Positions 1 to 7,492 are shown, counted from the first letter of the stretch. The stretch: DNA of 52,455 nucleotides from Clostridiales bacterium (GCA_004554085.1 SFNY01000007.1:1-52455), one strand, 5' to 3'. Made by a program: numbers and translations. Notes: a model not told the origin generated them from the letters alone.

Positions 1-16
1 CATCGAATGGTGTTCC

Positions 17-466
17 ATGGCGGAATCCAGAGAAATATGGAAGAACTGTGTGGAGTTTGCGGACAGGCATTTCCCACATATGAGAAAGGTACTTGAAATT
101 GAACGGCAATTCCCATGCTTTGAAGATTTTGATCTTCAGAACAAGAAACTCCATCAAGCCCGCTCCTATATCGATTTTCTGCGCAAGTGGACGCATTCAC
201 AGTCGAAATATCAGACCGTTCCGCTGGAGAGCGTCCCCGAAATGGGCGTTGATGTCATCAGGAATGTGGATTTCACTGTTGACTATCAAGCGTTCCTGAT
301 GAGCCTGTCTGATGATGAACGCAAACTGATCTCCCTGCGCATGGAGGGGAAAAGCATGCAGGCCATCGCCACCGCCCTCGGTGTGAAAACCCACAGCGCA
401 GTCGTCAAGCGATTGCAGAAACTACAGGAAAAGTATCGCCTGTGGTTCGGGGATTCGGACATATAA
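17..466 (+). CDS. Sigma-70 region 4-like HTH protein, N-terminus uncertain
   Basis: A 149-residue reading frame whose C-terminal half (about residues 95-140) reads like a sigma-factor region 4 or LuxR-type helix-turn-helix: SLSDDERKLISLRMEGKSM, then a recognition-helix-like stretch ending in KTHSAVVKRLQK. Such proteins are common accessory genes on clostridial integrative elements, and a tnpV gene lies just downstream on the other strand. The frame stays open to the left window edge and no convincing ribosome-binding site precedes the ATG used here, so the true start may lie outside the window. The DNA is AT-richer than the core genes. The DNA-binding role is inferred; the specific function is unknown. 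Confidence 0.6.
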   Translation: MAESREIWKNCVEFADRHFPHMRKVLEIERQFPCFEDFDLQNKKLHQARSYIDFLRKWTHSQSKYQTVPLESVPEMGVDVIRNVDFTVDYQAFLMSLSDDERKLISLRMEGKSMQAIATALGVKTHSAVVKRLQKLQEKYRLWFGDSDI

Positions 467-469
467 AAT

Positions 470-512
470 ACGACCGGTTATCGCCGCATGAATATTGACG
501 ATGACCGGTCGT
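470..512. terminator. Hairpin between convergent genes
   Basis: Inverted repeat: ACGACCGGTTATCG at 470-483 pairs with CGATGACCGGTCGT at 499-512 with one mismatch. It starts 4 bp past the stop of the HTH gene and 20 bp past the stop of the opposing tnpV gene, as expected for a bidirectional terminator. The T-run is weak (GTTTC on the plus side). Confidence 0.5.
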
Positions 513-531
513 TTCAGCCAAGTATGTATGC

Positions 532-870
532 TCAGATATAAATCAGTTCCGTTCTGATCACTTCTTCCGCACGCAGACGGATGCTGTTCATGCGCCTGAT
601 CCATTCCAACGGGGCAGATGCTTTCAGGGATTCCGTCACGCCTTCGCTCTTCTGCATCTGGGGAATGAGCTGATCCAGCATGGCGTGTGCCTGCTCGTTG
701 ACGTCGATCAGATGCTGCTTCAGTGTGCCATTCTGGCACATCATGTCGTAGCATGCCCTTCGATACTTCATGAGATATTCCTTGCGCATGTTTCCGTACT
801 TGCCGATATTACCACCCGGCTGTTTGGGAAATTCCAGAACCGGATCAAGCATACCATCCGCCGCTTCCAC
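532..870 (-). CDS. tnpV: TnpV-family transposon-associated protein
   Basis: A 112-residue protein with the TnpV hallmarks: IGKYGNMRKEYLMKYRR near residues 22-38, AHAMLDQLIPQM near residue 62, and the C-terminal WIRRMNSIRLRAEEVI. TnpV proteins are carried on transposons and integrative elements of gut Firmicutes; their biochemical role is not established. The start used is a GTG (position 870) because a TAG stop lies only 9 codons upstream. The N-terminus is somewhat shorter than usual, so the 5' end may be eroded. The gene ends abruptly against a truncated ABC ATPase fragment, which suggests a recombination junction near 890-930. Confidence 0.75.
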   Translation of the reverse strand: MEAADGMLDPVLEFPKQPGGNIGKYGNMRKEYLMKYRRACYDMMCQNGTLKQHLIDVNEQAHAMLDQLIPQMQKSEGVTESLKASAPLEWIRRMNSIRLRAEEVIRTELIYI

Positions 871-930
871 ATATTGGATCTCAGGCCATTTTAGCTATCC
901 ATACGCATAGCTCGTCTAAAATTCTTCATT

Positions 931-1464
931 GGCATATTCAAATGTATTTGCGGGTTGATTAATGATTATTCAGGTAGCATCCAAATCAATGGCTGCGAAA
1001 GAAAATCGATTCCGCTAGGAAACGTCAACATCGGAATGATTATCGAAGCACCGGGCTTTATCCCCGGTTATTCTGGATATGAAAATCTCCGAATTTTGTC
1101 AAATATTCGCGGCCATATAAAAAAAGAGAAACTGCATGAGATCATGAGATTTGTGGGCCTAGATCCGCAGTCATCGAAAGCGGTCGACAAATACTCTCTC
1201 GGCATGAGGCAACGACTGGGAATTGCTCAGGCCCTCATGGAGGATCCAGAGCTGCTTGTTCTCGACGAGCCATTTAATGGACTGGATAACAACGGCGTCA
1301 AAGAAATGCGTAATGTTCTCAAGGAACTCAGAACCCGTGGAAAGACAATTCTAATTGCCAGCCATAACATGATGGATATTAACGAGCTGTGCGATACGAG
1401 ATGCGAAATGGATGCAGGCGTTCTAACAAAGCTCGAAGCAGTAGGTTTGGATAGAGATATGTAA
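931..1464 (+). pseudogene. 5'-truncated ABC transporter ATP-binding protein
   Basis: This encodes the C-terminal two thirds of an ABC ATPase of the bacitracin/lantibiotic-export type. Visible parts are the stretch after the P-loop helix (CGLINDYSGSIQI), the signature YSLGMRQRLGIAQ, Walker B LLVLDEPFNGLD and the H-loop IASHN. The Walker A motif and everything before it are missing. In-frame homology can be followed upstream only to about 931 and a stop lies at 892-894. A TTG at 955 could open a 169-residue frame, but it would lack the ATP-binding P-loop and could not be a working ATPase. It is probably a remnant cut off when the adjacent tnpV-bearing DNA was inserted or deleted. Confidence 0.8.
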
Positions 1465-1507
1465 AAAGAAGGCGAAAGTGTGGTTTGCGAGTAGGGATGA
1501 TCATTTG

Positions 1508-1591
1508 ATGAGAAAAATCGAACGCGTAGTATACATAAGTTTGATGCTTATATATTTACTGGTTTGCTCTTTGTATATAATGTATGCCTGA
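1508..1591 (+). CDS. Possible 27-residue membrane peptide or gene remnant
   Basis: An ATG opens a 27-codon frame, MRKIERVVYI followed by a hydrophobic stretch, ending in TGA. There are two or three positive charges and then one likely membrane span of about 18 residues. It may be the first fragment of a permease that once followed the truncated ABC ATPase, or chance. No clear ribosome-binding site is seen. The surrounding 1465-1620 is AT-rich and otherwise empty. Confidence 0.2.
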   Translation: MRKIERVVYISLMLIYLLVCSLYIMYA

Positions 1592-1622
1592 ATGTTTGCA
1601 ATATAAGCGTATCTTATGGATC

Positions 1623-1662
1623 ATGCCCTCAAAAGCTCAGATTATGAGACTTTTGAGGGCAT
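1623..1662. terminator. Perfect 13-bp inverted repeat containing a stop codon in its loop
   Basis: ATGCCCTCAAAAG at 1623-1635 is exactly complementary to 1650-1662, with a 14-nt loop. The TAA stop of the leftward phosphoesterase gene (1642-1644) lies in the loop, so one arm encodes its last residues (MPSK). It probably ends the polymerase operon, though no T-run follows. Confidence 0.45.
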
Positions 1663-2121
1663 TCTCGAAGAATTTGCCAGCACGACCTTTTCGACGCTCC
1701 ACCAACCACCGCCGATCTCCATCAAAGCGAAGCTGATCTCCTGATCGAACCTTCTCTTTCCGCAGCTGCCCGGATTGAGCCACAGCCGGCCGTCGATGGT
1801 CCGTTCGAAGTATTTGTGGGAGTGGCCGAACACGACCACCTGCACGTCGCTCAGATCCCTGGGCGGGTCGTGCCTGTTGTGACTCGTGAAAAAACGCACG
1901 CCGCCAAACTCCATGGCAAGGCTGTGGGGCAGCCCTTCCGCCCAGTCCTTGTCGTTGTTGCCGCGCACAACGTAGAGCGGCGCAATGGCGCGCAGCGTGT
2001 CCAGGATTTCCGGCCGGTTGACGTCTCCCGCATGGAGGATGGCGTCGCAGGTCTTGAGCCGCTCCACCACCTCCGGGCGGAGCAGGCCGTGAGTGTCCGA
2101 AATGATGCCGAGTTGAATCAT
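1642..2121 (-). CDS. YfcE-type metallophosphoesterase
   Basis: A 159-residue calcineurin-like phosphoesterase of the YfcE/MJ0936 family, probably hydrolysing small phosphodiesters or phosphomonoesters with a two-metal centre. All metal-ligand motifs are present: SDTHG (8-12), HAGD (30-33), GNND (54-57), SHNRHD (80-85) and GHSH (99-102). Its length is normal for the family. The ATG overlaps the stop of the YolD-like gene by 4 bp (ATGA), so translation is probably coupled. Being the last gene of a Y-family polymerase operon is unusual and hints at a role linked to DNA damage or nucleotide metabolism, but that is inference. Confidence 0.9.
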   Translation of the reverse strand: MIQLGIISDTHGLLRPEVVERLKTCDAILHAGDVNRPEILDTLRAIAPLYVVRGNNDKDWAEGLPHSLAMEFGGVRFFTSHNRHDPPRDLSDVQVVVFGHSHKYFERTIDGRLWLNPGSCGKRRFDQEISFALMEIGGGWWSVEKVVLANSSRMPSKVS

Positions 2122-2552
2122 AGCGACGCGCTTCCTCCCTCCGAACCAAACAATTTACAATCTACTTCCAAAAGATCGTCGATGGAGATGCTTTGACCAT
2201 CCGCCAGCAAAATCACCTGTTTGAAGTCATCGATTCGCTTCACCTGCGCGGTGCGAGAGATGTATTTGCCGCCCTCCTTGCGCCCGTCGGGAACGAAATA
2301 GACGAACGTGACCACCGGATGCTCCGCTTCTACATCTCTCAAAAGATGCAGCTTCTCGCTGATCTCTGCTTTTTCATCTTCGCTCAGGGCAATCCTCCGA
2401 TCGGTCTGGCGCGCAGTTTCCCGTATGGCGGCGTCATAGCCCGTCAGCGCCGCGAAGGGGGAAAATTGCGCCGCGCGATTGAGCATGGACATTGGCGGAT
2501 GCTTCCTGGAGACGTGATGCGGAAGGTTCAGGATGTCCTCGTAGTCGCTCAT
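2118..2552 (-). CDS. yolD: YolD-like family protein
   Basis: A 144-residue YolD-like protein. Members usually sit directly next to UvrX/YqjW-type Y-family polymerases in Bacillota and phages, and are thought to be structural counterparts of UmuD. The conserved N-terminal segment HPPMSMLNRAAQFSPFAAL and the later strands GKYISRTAQVKRID and LADGQSISIDDLLEV are visible. Its ATG overlaps the polymerase stop codon by 4 bp and its own stop overlaps the phosphoesterase start, so the three genes form one coupled unit transcribed leftward. The exact biochemical role of YolD is not settled. Confidence 0.9.
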   Translation of the reverse strand: MSDYEDILNLPHHVSRKHPPMSMLNRAAQFSPFAALTGYDAAIRETARQTDRRIALSEDEKAEISEKLHLLRDVEAEHPVVTFVYFVPDGRKEGGKYISRTAQVKRIDDFKQVILLADGQSISIDDLLEVDCKLFGSEGGSASL

Positions 2553-4045
2553 GCCTTGTGCCCTCCGATCTGCCGGTTTCGATCCTTTGCCGTCGCGCCG
2601 TCCATCAGGCTCGTGCCCTTCAAAATGGCGTTCTTGCCGAACTTCTTCTTGATCTCCAGAATCGCCTGCTGGCCCTGCCTCTCCCGCGCCAGCTGCTCGT
2701 CCTCGGCCCTCCGCTGGCGCTCCAGCGCTTCATAGTCGGTGAACATGTCCAGCTGTTCTGCCGCGCCCTGCGCCGTGGCTTTGCATTCGTCGATCACATC
2801 TCCGGCGGCCAGGTTCAGCCTGCGAATCAGCAGCCGCAGATCGACAATGCGGTCATATAGCTCCATCACCGCATCCGAAATCAGCTTCGCCGAAGAGGTC
2901 TGCCGCCCGATCCGACTCGATCCGTGAGCGGGCTTGGGCGTCTTGCGGCCGTAGCGGTCGGCTTTTGTCGCGCCGGTATAGGAGCTTTCTCCAGAGATGT
3001 TGCCGTTATCATAGCCTACATCCAGCACCACCTGATCGGTCACCAGATGCTTGTCCACCAGCTCCAACGCCAGCGCGTCCGCCATCTCCCGCACCACGAG
3101 CCGCGCCTGCGCAAAGCTATAGGGACAGGTCAGCACCTGCCCAGAGCCGATGCTGCTGGACTCGGGCTTGTAGGCCTTGATGTCGGCGATGGTGCAGGGC
3201 TCCCAGCCCCAGGCGTGGTCGATGAGTAGCTCCGCGTTGATGCCGAACAAATCATACAGCACGTCCTCGTCCCGCACGGACTGCCTCGCCACGTCGCCCA
3301 TGGTGAACATGCCGTAGACCTCCAGCTTCCGCGCGTAGCCCCGGCCCACTCGCCAGAAGTCCGTCAGCGGGCGATGATCCCACAGCCGGCGGCGATAGCT
3401 CATTTCGTCCAGCTCAGCGATGCGCACGCCGTTCTCATCCGGCTCGATGTGCTTGGCCCAGATGTCCATGGCGATCTTGCAAAGGTAGAGGTTCGGCCCG
3501 ATGCCCGCCGTGGCTGTGATGCCGGTGGAGCGCAGCACGTCCAGGATGATCTCCATGGCGAGGTCGTGGGCGGTGAGGCCCGAAGCCTTTAGGTACTCCG
3601 TCGCGTCGATGAACACCTCGTCGATGGAATAGACGTGGATGTCTTTTGCATCCACATAGTTTAAGTATATCTGATAGATGCGCGTGCTATATTCGATGTA
3701 AAAGGCCATGCGCGGTGGCGCAACGATGTAATCCAGCGCCAAGTTGGCATTCTCTTGCAGTTCCGAAGCGAAGTGAGAAGCTCCTTGAAAGCGCCGTCCG
3801 GATGCGCGCTTCTGACGATCTGCATTGATTGCCCGCACGCGCTGGATTACTTCAAATAGCCGTGGCCGGCCAGGAATTCCTTGCGCCTTAAGCGCCGGAG
3901 ATACCGCCAGACAGATCGTCTTTTCCGTCCGGCTCTCGTCCGCCACCACCAAGTGGGCATTCATGGGATCCAGTCCGCGCTCCACGCATTCGACGGAGGC
4001 ATAGAAGGATTTCAGATCAATGGCAATGTACGTCCGCTGTTCCAT
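2549..4045 (-). CDS. Y-family translesion DNA polymerase (UvrX/ImpB-MucB-SamB type)
   Basis: A 498-residue Y-family polymerase. The palm motif AIDLKSFYASVE places the first metal-binding Asp at residue 10 with the steric-gate region SFYAS just after it. The second catalytic motif YSIDEVFID places Asp142 and Glu143. Thumb, helix-hairpin and little-finger regions follow. A lysine/arginine-rich C-terminal tail (residues 440-498) contains LDMFTDYEALE, which includes a clamp-binding-like QxxLD[ML]F pattern (EQLDMF). The ATG has GAGGAGG 7-8 nt upstream. It is the first gene of the operon with YolD and the phosphoesterase; the pairing is typical of SOS-associated error-prone synthesis. I saw no convincing LexA box. 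Confidence 0.95.
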   Translation of the reverse strand: MEQRTYIAIDLKSFYASVECVERGLDPMNAHLVVADESRTEKTICLAVSPALKAQGIPGRPRLFEVIQRVRAINADRQKRASGRRFQGASHFASELQENANLALDYIVAPPRMAFYIEYSTRIYQIYLNYVDAKDIHVYSIDEVFIDATEYLKASGLTAHDLAMEIILDVLRSTGITATAGIGPNLYLCKIAMDIWAKHIEPDENGVRIAELDEMSYRRRLWDHRPLTDFWRVGRGYARKLEVYGMFTMGDVARQSVRDEDVLYDLFGINAELLIDHAWGWEPCTIADIKAYKPESSSIGSGQVLTCPYSFAQARLVVREMADALALELVDKHLVTDQVVLDVGYDNGNISGESSYTGATKADRYGRKTPKPAHGSSRIGRQTSSAKLISDAVMELYDRIVDLRLLIRRLNLAAGDVIDECKATAQGAAEQLDMFTDYEALERQRRAEDEQLARERQGQQAILEIKKKFGKNAILKGTSLMDGATAKDRNRQIGGHKA

Positions 4046-4075
4046 GTCTCCGCCTCCTCGCTTTCAGTCAATTCC

Positions 4076-4104
4076 ATTATACCCGGAATCCGAATCCCAT
4101 GGAA
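4076..4104 (-). promoter_or_regulatory. Putative promoter of the polymerase operon
   Basis: On the minus strand: TTCCAT, 17 bp, TATAAT, ending 31 bp before the polymerase ATG. The -10 is consensus and the -35 is weak. Only a half match to the Bacillota LexA operator (CTGTTCG) lies upstream near 4108-4116. Confidence 0.5.
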
Positions 4105-4270
4105 GCGAACAGAATGCGAATTTCTTGGGATGTCTCTGTTCTTGAGATAAGGATAAGCGGGAGCACACATAAGCGACCGAGATATAATGTCCATAAATCT
4201 CGTTTCATGTCATTCATGCAGCGCATGTCTATGATATAATTTGTATTACCATGCTTGAGGAGGTGCTATT

Positions 4271-4471
4271 GTGATTTCCTACACCCGTTTATGAAAACTC
4301 CTTGAGAGAAAGGGGTATTCTCCGAAGGATATTATTTGGCCCGCTGGGATCAGCGAATGAACCTATCGTAAGTTGAAAGCTAACGACGCTGTTCGAATAG
4401 ATGTTCTGGAACGCATTTGCAAGGCATTAAATGCCGACATCGGGGATGTATGCAGTTTCCGAAAGGAATAG
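4271..4471 (+). pseudogene. Decayed Cro/C1-type HTH regulator with two in-frame TGA codons
   Basis: A GTG start sits 9 nt after an excellent ribosome-binding site (GAGGAGGT). From it, 66 codons translate as the small XRE-type repressor family common on clostridial mobile elements: VISYTRL, stop, KLLERKGYSPKDIIWPAGIS, E, stop, TYRKLKANDAVRIDVLERIC, then KALNADIGDVCSFRKE and a TAG stop. No frameshift is needed. The first TGA replaces a position where relatives usually carry Trp (LW-K/x-LL); the second lies two residues before TYRKL. Intact start signals with two nonsense codons suggest a recently silenced regulator. A possible -10 (TATAAT) lies at 4235-4240. The surrounding DNA (4046-4676) is AT-rich and holds no other gene. 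Confidence 0.65.
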
Positions 4472-4550
4472 ATTTATCTTTGCTACTTAAAAAACTCGAA
4501 CCACAGGATACCTTTAACAAAGTCCTAATTTTCTGCCATTATCTTTCAGC

Positions 4551-4586
4551 AAAAATGCCCGGCTGGAGGAGCATCTCCAACCGGGC
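4551..4586 (-). terminator. Rho-independent terminator of the tRNA-Ala transcript
   Basis: Read leftward: GCCCGG-T-TGGAG, loop ATGCTC, CTCCA-G-CCGGGC, then ATTTTTG. The stem is 12 bp with one mismatch and a U-run follows. It lies about 90 bp past the tRNA 3' end. Confidence 0.8.
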
Positions 4587-4627
4587 AATCTTCTATGCAC
4601 TTAATCCCAATTCCTCCCAAGAAAGGA

Positions 4628-4669
4628 ATAATCCGAACCCTTTCTTTAGGAAGAAAAAGTTCGGATTAT
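4628..4669. terminator. Second hairpin downstream of tRNA-Ala
   Basis: ATAATCCGAAC (4628-4638) pairs perfectly with GTTCGGATTAT (4659-4669) around a 20-nt loop. It starts 8 bp after the tRNA 3' end on the leftward strand and could act as a processing or attenuation stem before the main terminator. Confidence 0.45.
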
Positions 4670-4676
4670 GCTGGTA

Positions 4677-4752
4677 TGGTGGAGCATAGGGGATTCGAAC
4701 CCCTGACCTCAACGATGCGAACGTTGCGCGCTACCAACTGTGCTAATGCCCC
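4677..4752 (-). tRNA. tRNA-Ala, anticodon CGC
   Basis: A 76-nt cloverleaf on the minus strand with encoded CCA. The acceptor stem GGGGCAT/ATGCTCC contains the G3:U70 wobble that identifies tRNA-Ala. The anticodon loop is TTCGCAT (CGC, reading GCG codons) on stem CAACG/CGTTG. The T-arm is AGGGG-TTCGAAT-CCCCT. The D-stem GCAC/GCGC has one A12-C23 mismatch. A truncated copy of its 5' end lies 87 bp upstream. Confidence 0.95.
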
Positions 4753-4839
4753 AAATATCGTGGCGAATTTTTGTGCAGCTTCGCCAAATGCTGCTATACC
4801 GATTGGATCGGCTCGGGGAAAAAGTACGAATGGTTTGTT

Positions 4840-4861
4840 CTACCAACTGTGCTAATGCCCC
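4840..4861 (-). pseudogene. 5' fragment of a second tRNA-Ala
   Basis: The first 22 nt of the neighbouring tRNA-Ala (acceptor 5' strand, D-stem and D-loop) are repeated exactly here, then homology stops. The upstream flanks also match in part: TTTTGTGCAG lies 16-17 bp beyond the 5' end of each copy. This points to an ancestral tandem pair of which one member lost its 3' two thirds. It shares the promoter at 5007-5035. Confidence 0.8.
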
Positions 4862-5006
4862 GCGTATGATCGGTGGTTTTGTGCAGACCTCCGTTGAAAC
4901 TGCTTCGCGGAATTGCACCGCGCGGACGCAGCGGGAACCGTCGTTCCACATGCCGTTGATCGTCCTTACTCGCAAGATTAATGTTCGAACCAAACTTGCA
5001 GAGCAT

Positions 5007-5035
5007 ATTATACCACGCCCCATGAGAGAATGCAA
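5007..5035 (-). promoter_or_regulatory. Promoter for the tRNA-Ala locus
   Basis: Minus strand: TTGCAT, 17-bp spacer, TATAAT. It reads leftward through the truncated tRNA copy into the intact tRNA-Ala. Confidence 0.75.
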
Positions 5036-5103
5036 GGGTTGTTTTTGTAAATTTATCGAGGATTGCATGATTTTCCCTGGCAAAACTTGACGGCGGGGAG
5101 TTC

Positions 5104-5132
5104 TTGACAGGCTCACGTTTCTGGCATAAAAT
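5104..5132 (+). promoter_or_regulatory. Sigma-A promoter of the CARDB operon
   Basis: TTGACA, 17 bp, TAAAAT. The predicted transcription start near 5139 lies downstream of 5104, which rules out an upstream TTG start for the next gene and supports the ATG at 5173. Confidence 0.85.
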
Positions 5133-5172
5133 AAACTCAGGATATTACTGCTTGTACGAGGTTGAGAACCGG

Positions 5173-6819
5173 ATGATTCGACGAATCGGGCAATTCATAT
5201 GCGCGCTGCTGCTGTGTCTCGCGGCCGGACTGCTTCCGGCGAACGGGGCGGGGCCGCTTATTGTGCCCGCAGCGCTTGCGGAGGAGGCGCCGCTGCTGGA
5301 GATCCAGGCGAGCGCCAAGCCCGACGAGCTGGTGGAGCCGGGCGACGTGACGCTGAGCTTCACCATCGCAAACGCATCGGAGCGCGACGCGCAGAACGTG
5401 TACCTCTCCTCCTCGGACGGCCTGCTCTCCGAGCCCATCGGCCAGATCGGCGCGGGGGAGAGCCAGATCTTCACGCGCAGCCACAGCGTGACCCAGGCGG
5501 AGCTGGACGCGGGAGAAATTACCTATATTATCAGCCACGACGACCCGCTGGATCCGGAGCGCAAGGTGAACTACACCGTGCACGCCTCCATCCGCCAGAG
5601 CGACAAGCGGCCGCAGGTGGAGTTCACCCGGCAGCTCTCCAATTCCTGTTTTGAGGCGGGCGACACCGTGACCATCCTCTACCGCGTGCGCAACAGCGGC
5701 AACGTGGCGGTCAATTCCCTGCGGGTGGAGGATGCGCTGGGCGACTTCACCGGGCGCGTGGAGCTGCTGGACGTGGGCGAGAGCCGCACGCTGATCAGCC
5801 GCGTGACCCTCTCCGAGGAGGCCGTCTCCGCGCCCACGCTCAGCTACGTGGTGAATGCGCTGGACGGCGCGGCCTTCACGCAGACCATCAGCGAGGCGAC
5901 GCTGCGTCTGGTGCAGCCGCGCATCAGCGCCCGGCTGTCGGCGGACTACTCCCCCTTCTCCGAGAGCACCGCCGAGGTGGTGGTTCTATTGGAGAACCCG
6001 GGCGACGCGGACTACATGAACCTGCGCATCATCGATGACGTGTACGGCGGCGTGATCGCCGACGAGGTGCAGCTCCCCGCGGGATCGGAGCCGGTGGCGA
6101 TCAGCCGGAGCTACCCGGTGCGCGGCGACGGAAGCTTCCGCTGGCGCGTGACCGGCATGAGCGAAACCGGTAGCCGCGTGGACTTCCTGACCAACAGCGT
6201 GACGCTCGTGCCCCGTGAGATCGGGGTGCTGGCGGACGTGCAGATCCAGGCCACGGCAACGACTCCGCGCATCCGCCGCACCGGAACGGTGACGGTGCAG
6301 CTGCGCATCGAGAACGCGGGCGATGCGGACGTGACCGATCTGATCCTCAGCGAGGAGAGCCTGGGCGAGCTGCGTTCCTTCGCCATCGTGCCCGCAGGCG
6401 GCGCGATCGACTGCGCGGTGGAGCTGGACGTGCACGAGAGCAGCCAATACCGCTTCCGCGTGCAGTACACCGATGCGGAGGGCTGGCAGGGCGGCGCGGA
6501 CAGCGAAGCTGTGGAGATCGACATCGCCCCGGACGGCGTGCTGCCGGAGGGCGCGAAGCCCAGCTTTATCGAATTCACCGGCAGCTCCATCAAGATCGGC
6601 GGCAGCGCGCTGTTCGGCGTGCTGATGATCGCCGGATGCGTGACGCTGGTGGTGCTGATCGTGATTCTGGCGGTGGCCTCCCACCGGGCGCGCGTCCAGC
6701 GGCAGCTGCGCATCGCCGAGGAGAAGGTCAAGCGCAAGGAGAGCGCGGGCAAGTCCCGCAAGAACGGCAAGCGTCCCGCGAAGCCGGACGCGAAAAAGAC
6801 GGACAAGGACGGCAAATAA
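5173..6819 (+). CDS. CARDB-like repeat surface protein with C-terminal membrane anchor
   Basis: A 548-residue predicted membrane-anchored extracytoplasmic protein. After a short basic start (MIRRIG) comes a signal sequence (about residues 5-30, ending near ALAEEA). Then come four or more beta-sandwich repeats of roughly 110 residues that resemble CARDB/DUF11 adhesion modules; each opens with a pattern like PGDVTLSFTIANAS, GDTVTILYRVRNSG or RTGTVTVQLRIENAG. One transmembrane helix lies near residues 478-502, followed by a Lys/Arg-rich cytoplasmic tail. The ATG is chosen because the promoter excludes earlier starts. It is first in a run with DUF2461 and phosphohexomutase. The function is unknown; a scaffold or adhesion role is inference. 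Confidence 0.8.
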   Translation: MIRRIGQFICALLLCLAAGLLPANGAGPLIVPAALAEEAPLLEIQASAKPDELVEPGDVTLSFTIANASERDAQNVYLSSSDGLLSEPIGQIGAGESQIFTRSHSVTQAELDAGEITYIISHDDPLDPERKVNYTVHASIRQSDKRPQVEFTRQLSNSCFEAGDTVTILYRVRNSGNVAVNSLRVEDALGDFTGRVELLDVGESRTLISRVTLSEEAVSAPTLSYVVNALDGAAFTQTISEATLRLVQPRISARLSADYSPFSESTAEVVVLLENPGDADYMNLRIIDDVYGGVIADEVQLPAGSEPVAISRSYPVRGDGSFRWRVTGMSETGSRVDFLTNSVTLVPREIGVLADVQIQATATTPRIRRTGTVTVQLRIENAGDADVTDLILSEESLGELRSFAIVPAGGAIDCAVELDVHESSQYRFRVQYTDAEGWQGGADSEAVEIDIAPDGVLPEGAKPSFIEFTGSSIKIGGSALFGVLMIAGCVTLVVLIVILAVASHRARVQRQLRIAEEKVKRKESAGKSRKNGKRPAKPDAKKTDKDGK

Positions 6820-6820
6820 G

Positions 6821-7492
6821 GTGTTTCAGGGTTATAGCAACGAGACCATCGAATTCTTTCTGGCCATACGCTTCAACAACAACCGGCCCTTCTTTCTGGA
6901 GAACCGGGACTGGTACCTGCGCGCGGTGCGGGAGCCCAGCATCGCGCTGGCGGAGGCGCTTGCGCCCGTCGCGGAGGACATCGACCCCGATCTGGAGCGC
7001 AGGCCCCACCGGGTGGTCTCCCGCATCAACCGGGACATCCGCTTTTCAAGGGACAAGTCGCCCTACCGCGACTACGTGTGGCTGGCCTTCCGCCGCCCGG
7101 GGGAGGATCGCGGGCGCAGCCTGGGACTGTACTTCGACATCGGCGACGGGGGCGCAAGCTACGGCATGGGCTTCTACCGGGAGAACAAGGGCCTGATGGA
7201 CGCGCTGCGGCGTCGCATGGAGCTGGCTCCCCAGGAGGTGTTGGACGTGTGCGCGCCGGTGCTTTCCGAGTTCACGCTCTACGCCGAGCCGAACAAGCGC
7301 ATCAAGGTTCCGGAGAACGTGCCGGAGGCGCTGCGGCCTTGGTACGCAGCAAAGGGCTTCTACTTCGAGAAGGCCGTCACGGACTTCGATCTGATTTTCT
7401 CCCCCGCACTTGCGGAGGAGGTCAGGGCGGGATTTCAGCGGCTGAAGCCGCTCTATCGCTATCTGCTCAATCTTCAGCCCGGCGAGGAATGA
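6821..7492 (+). CDS. DUF2461 family protein
   Basis: A 223-residue member of the DUF2461 (TIGR02453) family of unknown function. Visible landmarks are the N-terminal ETIEFFLAIRFNNNRPFF (usually FLxxLxxNNxRxWF), the central RINRDIRFSRDKSPYRDYVW and the late FDLIFSPALAEEVRAGF. It starts with GTG 1 bp after the upstream stop, so it is translated from the same message. Its length is typical. No catalytic residues are established for the family. Confidence 0.85.
   Translation: MFQGYSNETIEFFLAIRFNNNRPFFLENRDWYLRAVREPSIALAEALAPVAEDIDPDLERRPHRVVSRINRDIRFSRDKSPYRDYVWLAFRRPGEDRGRSLGLYFDIGDGGASYGMGFYRENKGLMDALRRRMELAPQEVLDVCAPVLSEFTLYAEPNKRIKVPENVPEALRPWYAAKGFYFEKAVTDFDLIFSPALAEEVRAGFQRLKPLYRYLLNLQPGEE

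Noticed and set aside
4105..4125. Possible LexA (SOS) operator upstream of the polymerase operon
   Set aside because: Only the right half of the Bacillota consensus is present (CTGTTCG on the minus strand); the left half does not match, so no operator is claimed.
4271..4471. Reassignment of TGA to Trp in this organism
   Set aside because: Many intact genes in the window end in TGA (for example ribokinase, proC, lipA and the sirtuin) and use TGG for Trp, so the host reads TGA as stop.
4840..4861. Attachment-site scar of an integrative element in tRNA-Ala
   Set aside because: Integrases normally duplicate the 3' end of the tRNA. Here the 5' end is duplicated, upstream flanks also match, and no integrase lies between the copies.
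5104..5172. Upstream TTG start for the CARDB-like protein
   Set aside because: The TTG is the first base triplet of the -35 box of a consensus promoter, so it would not be transcribed.
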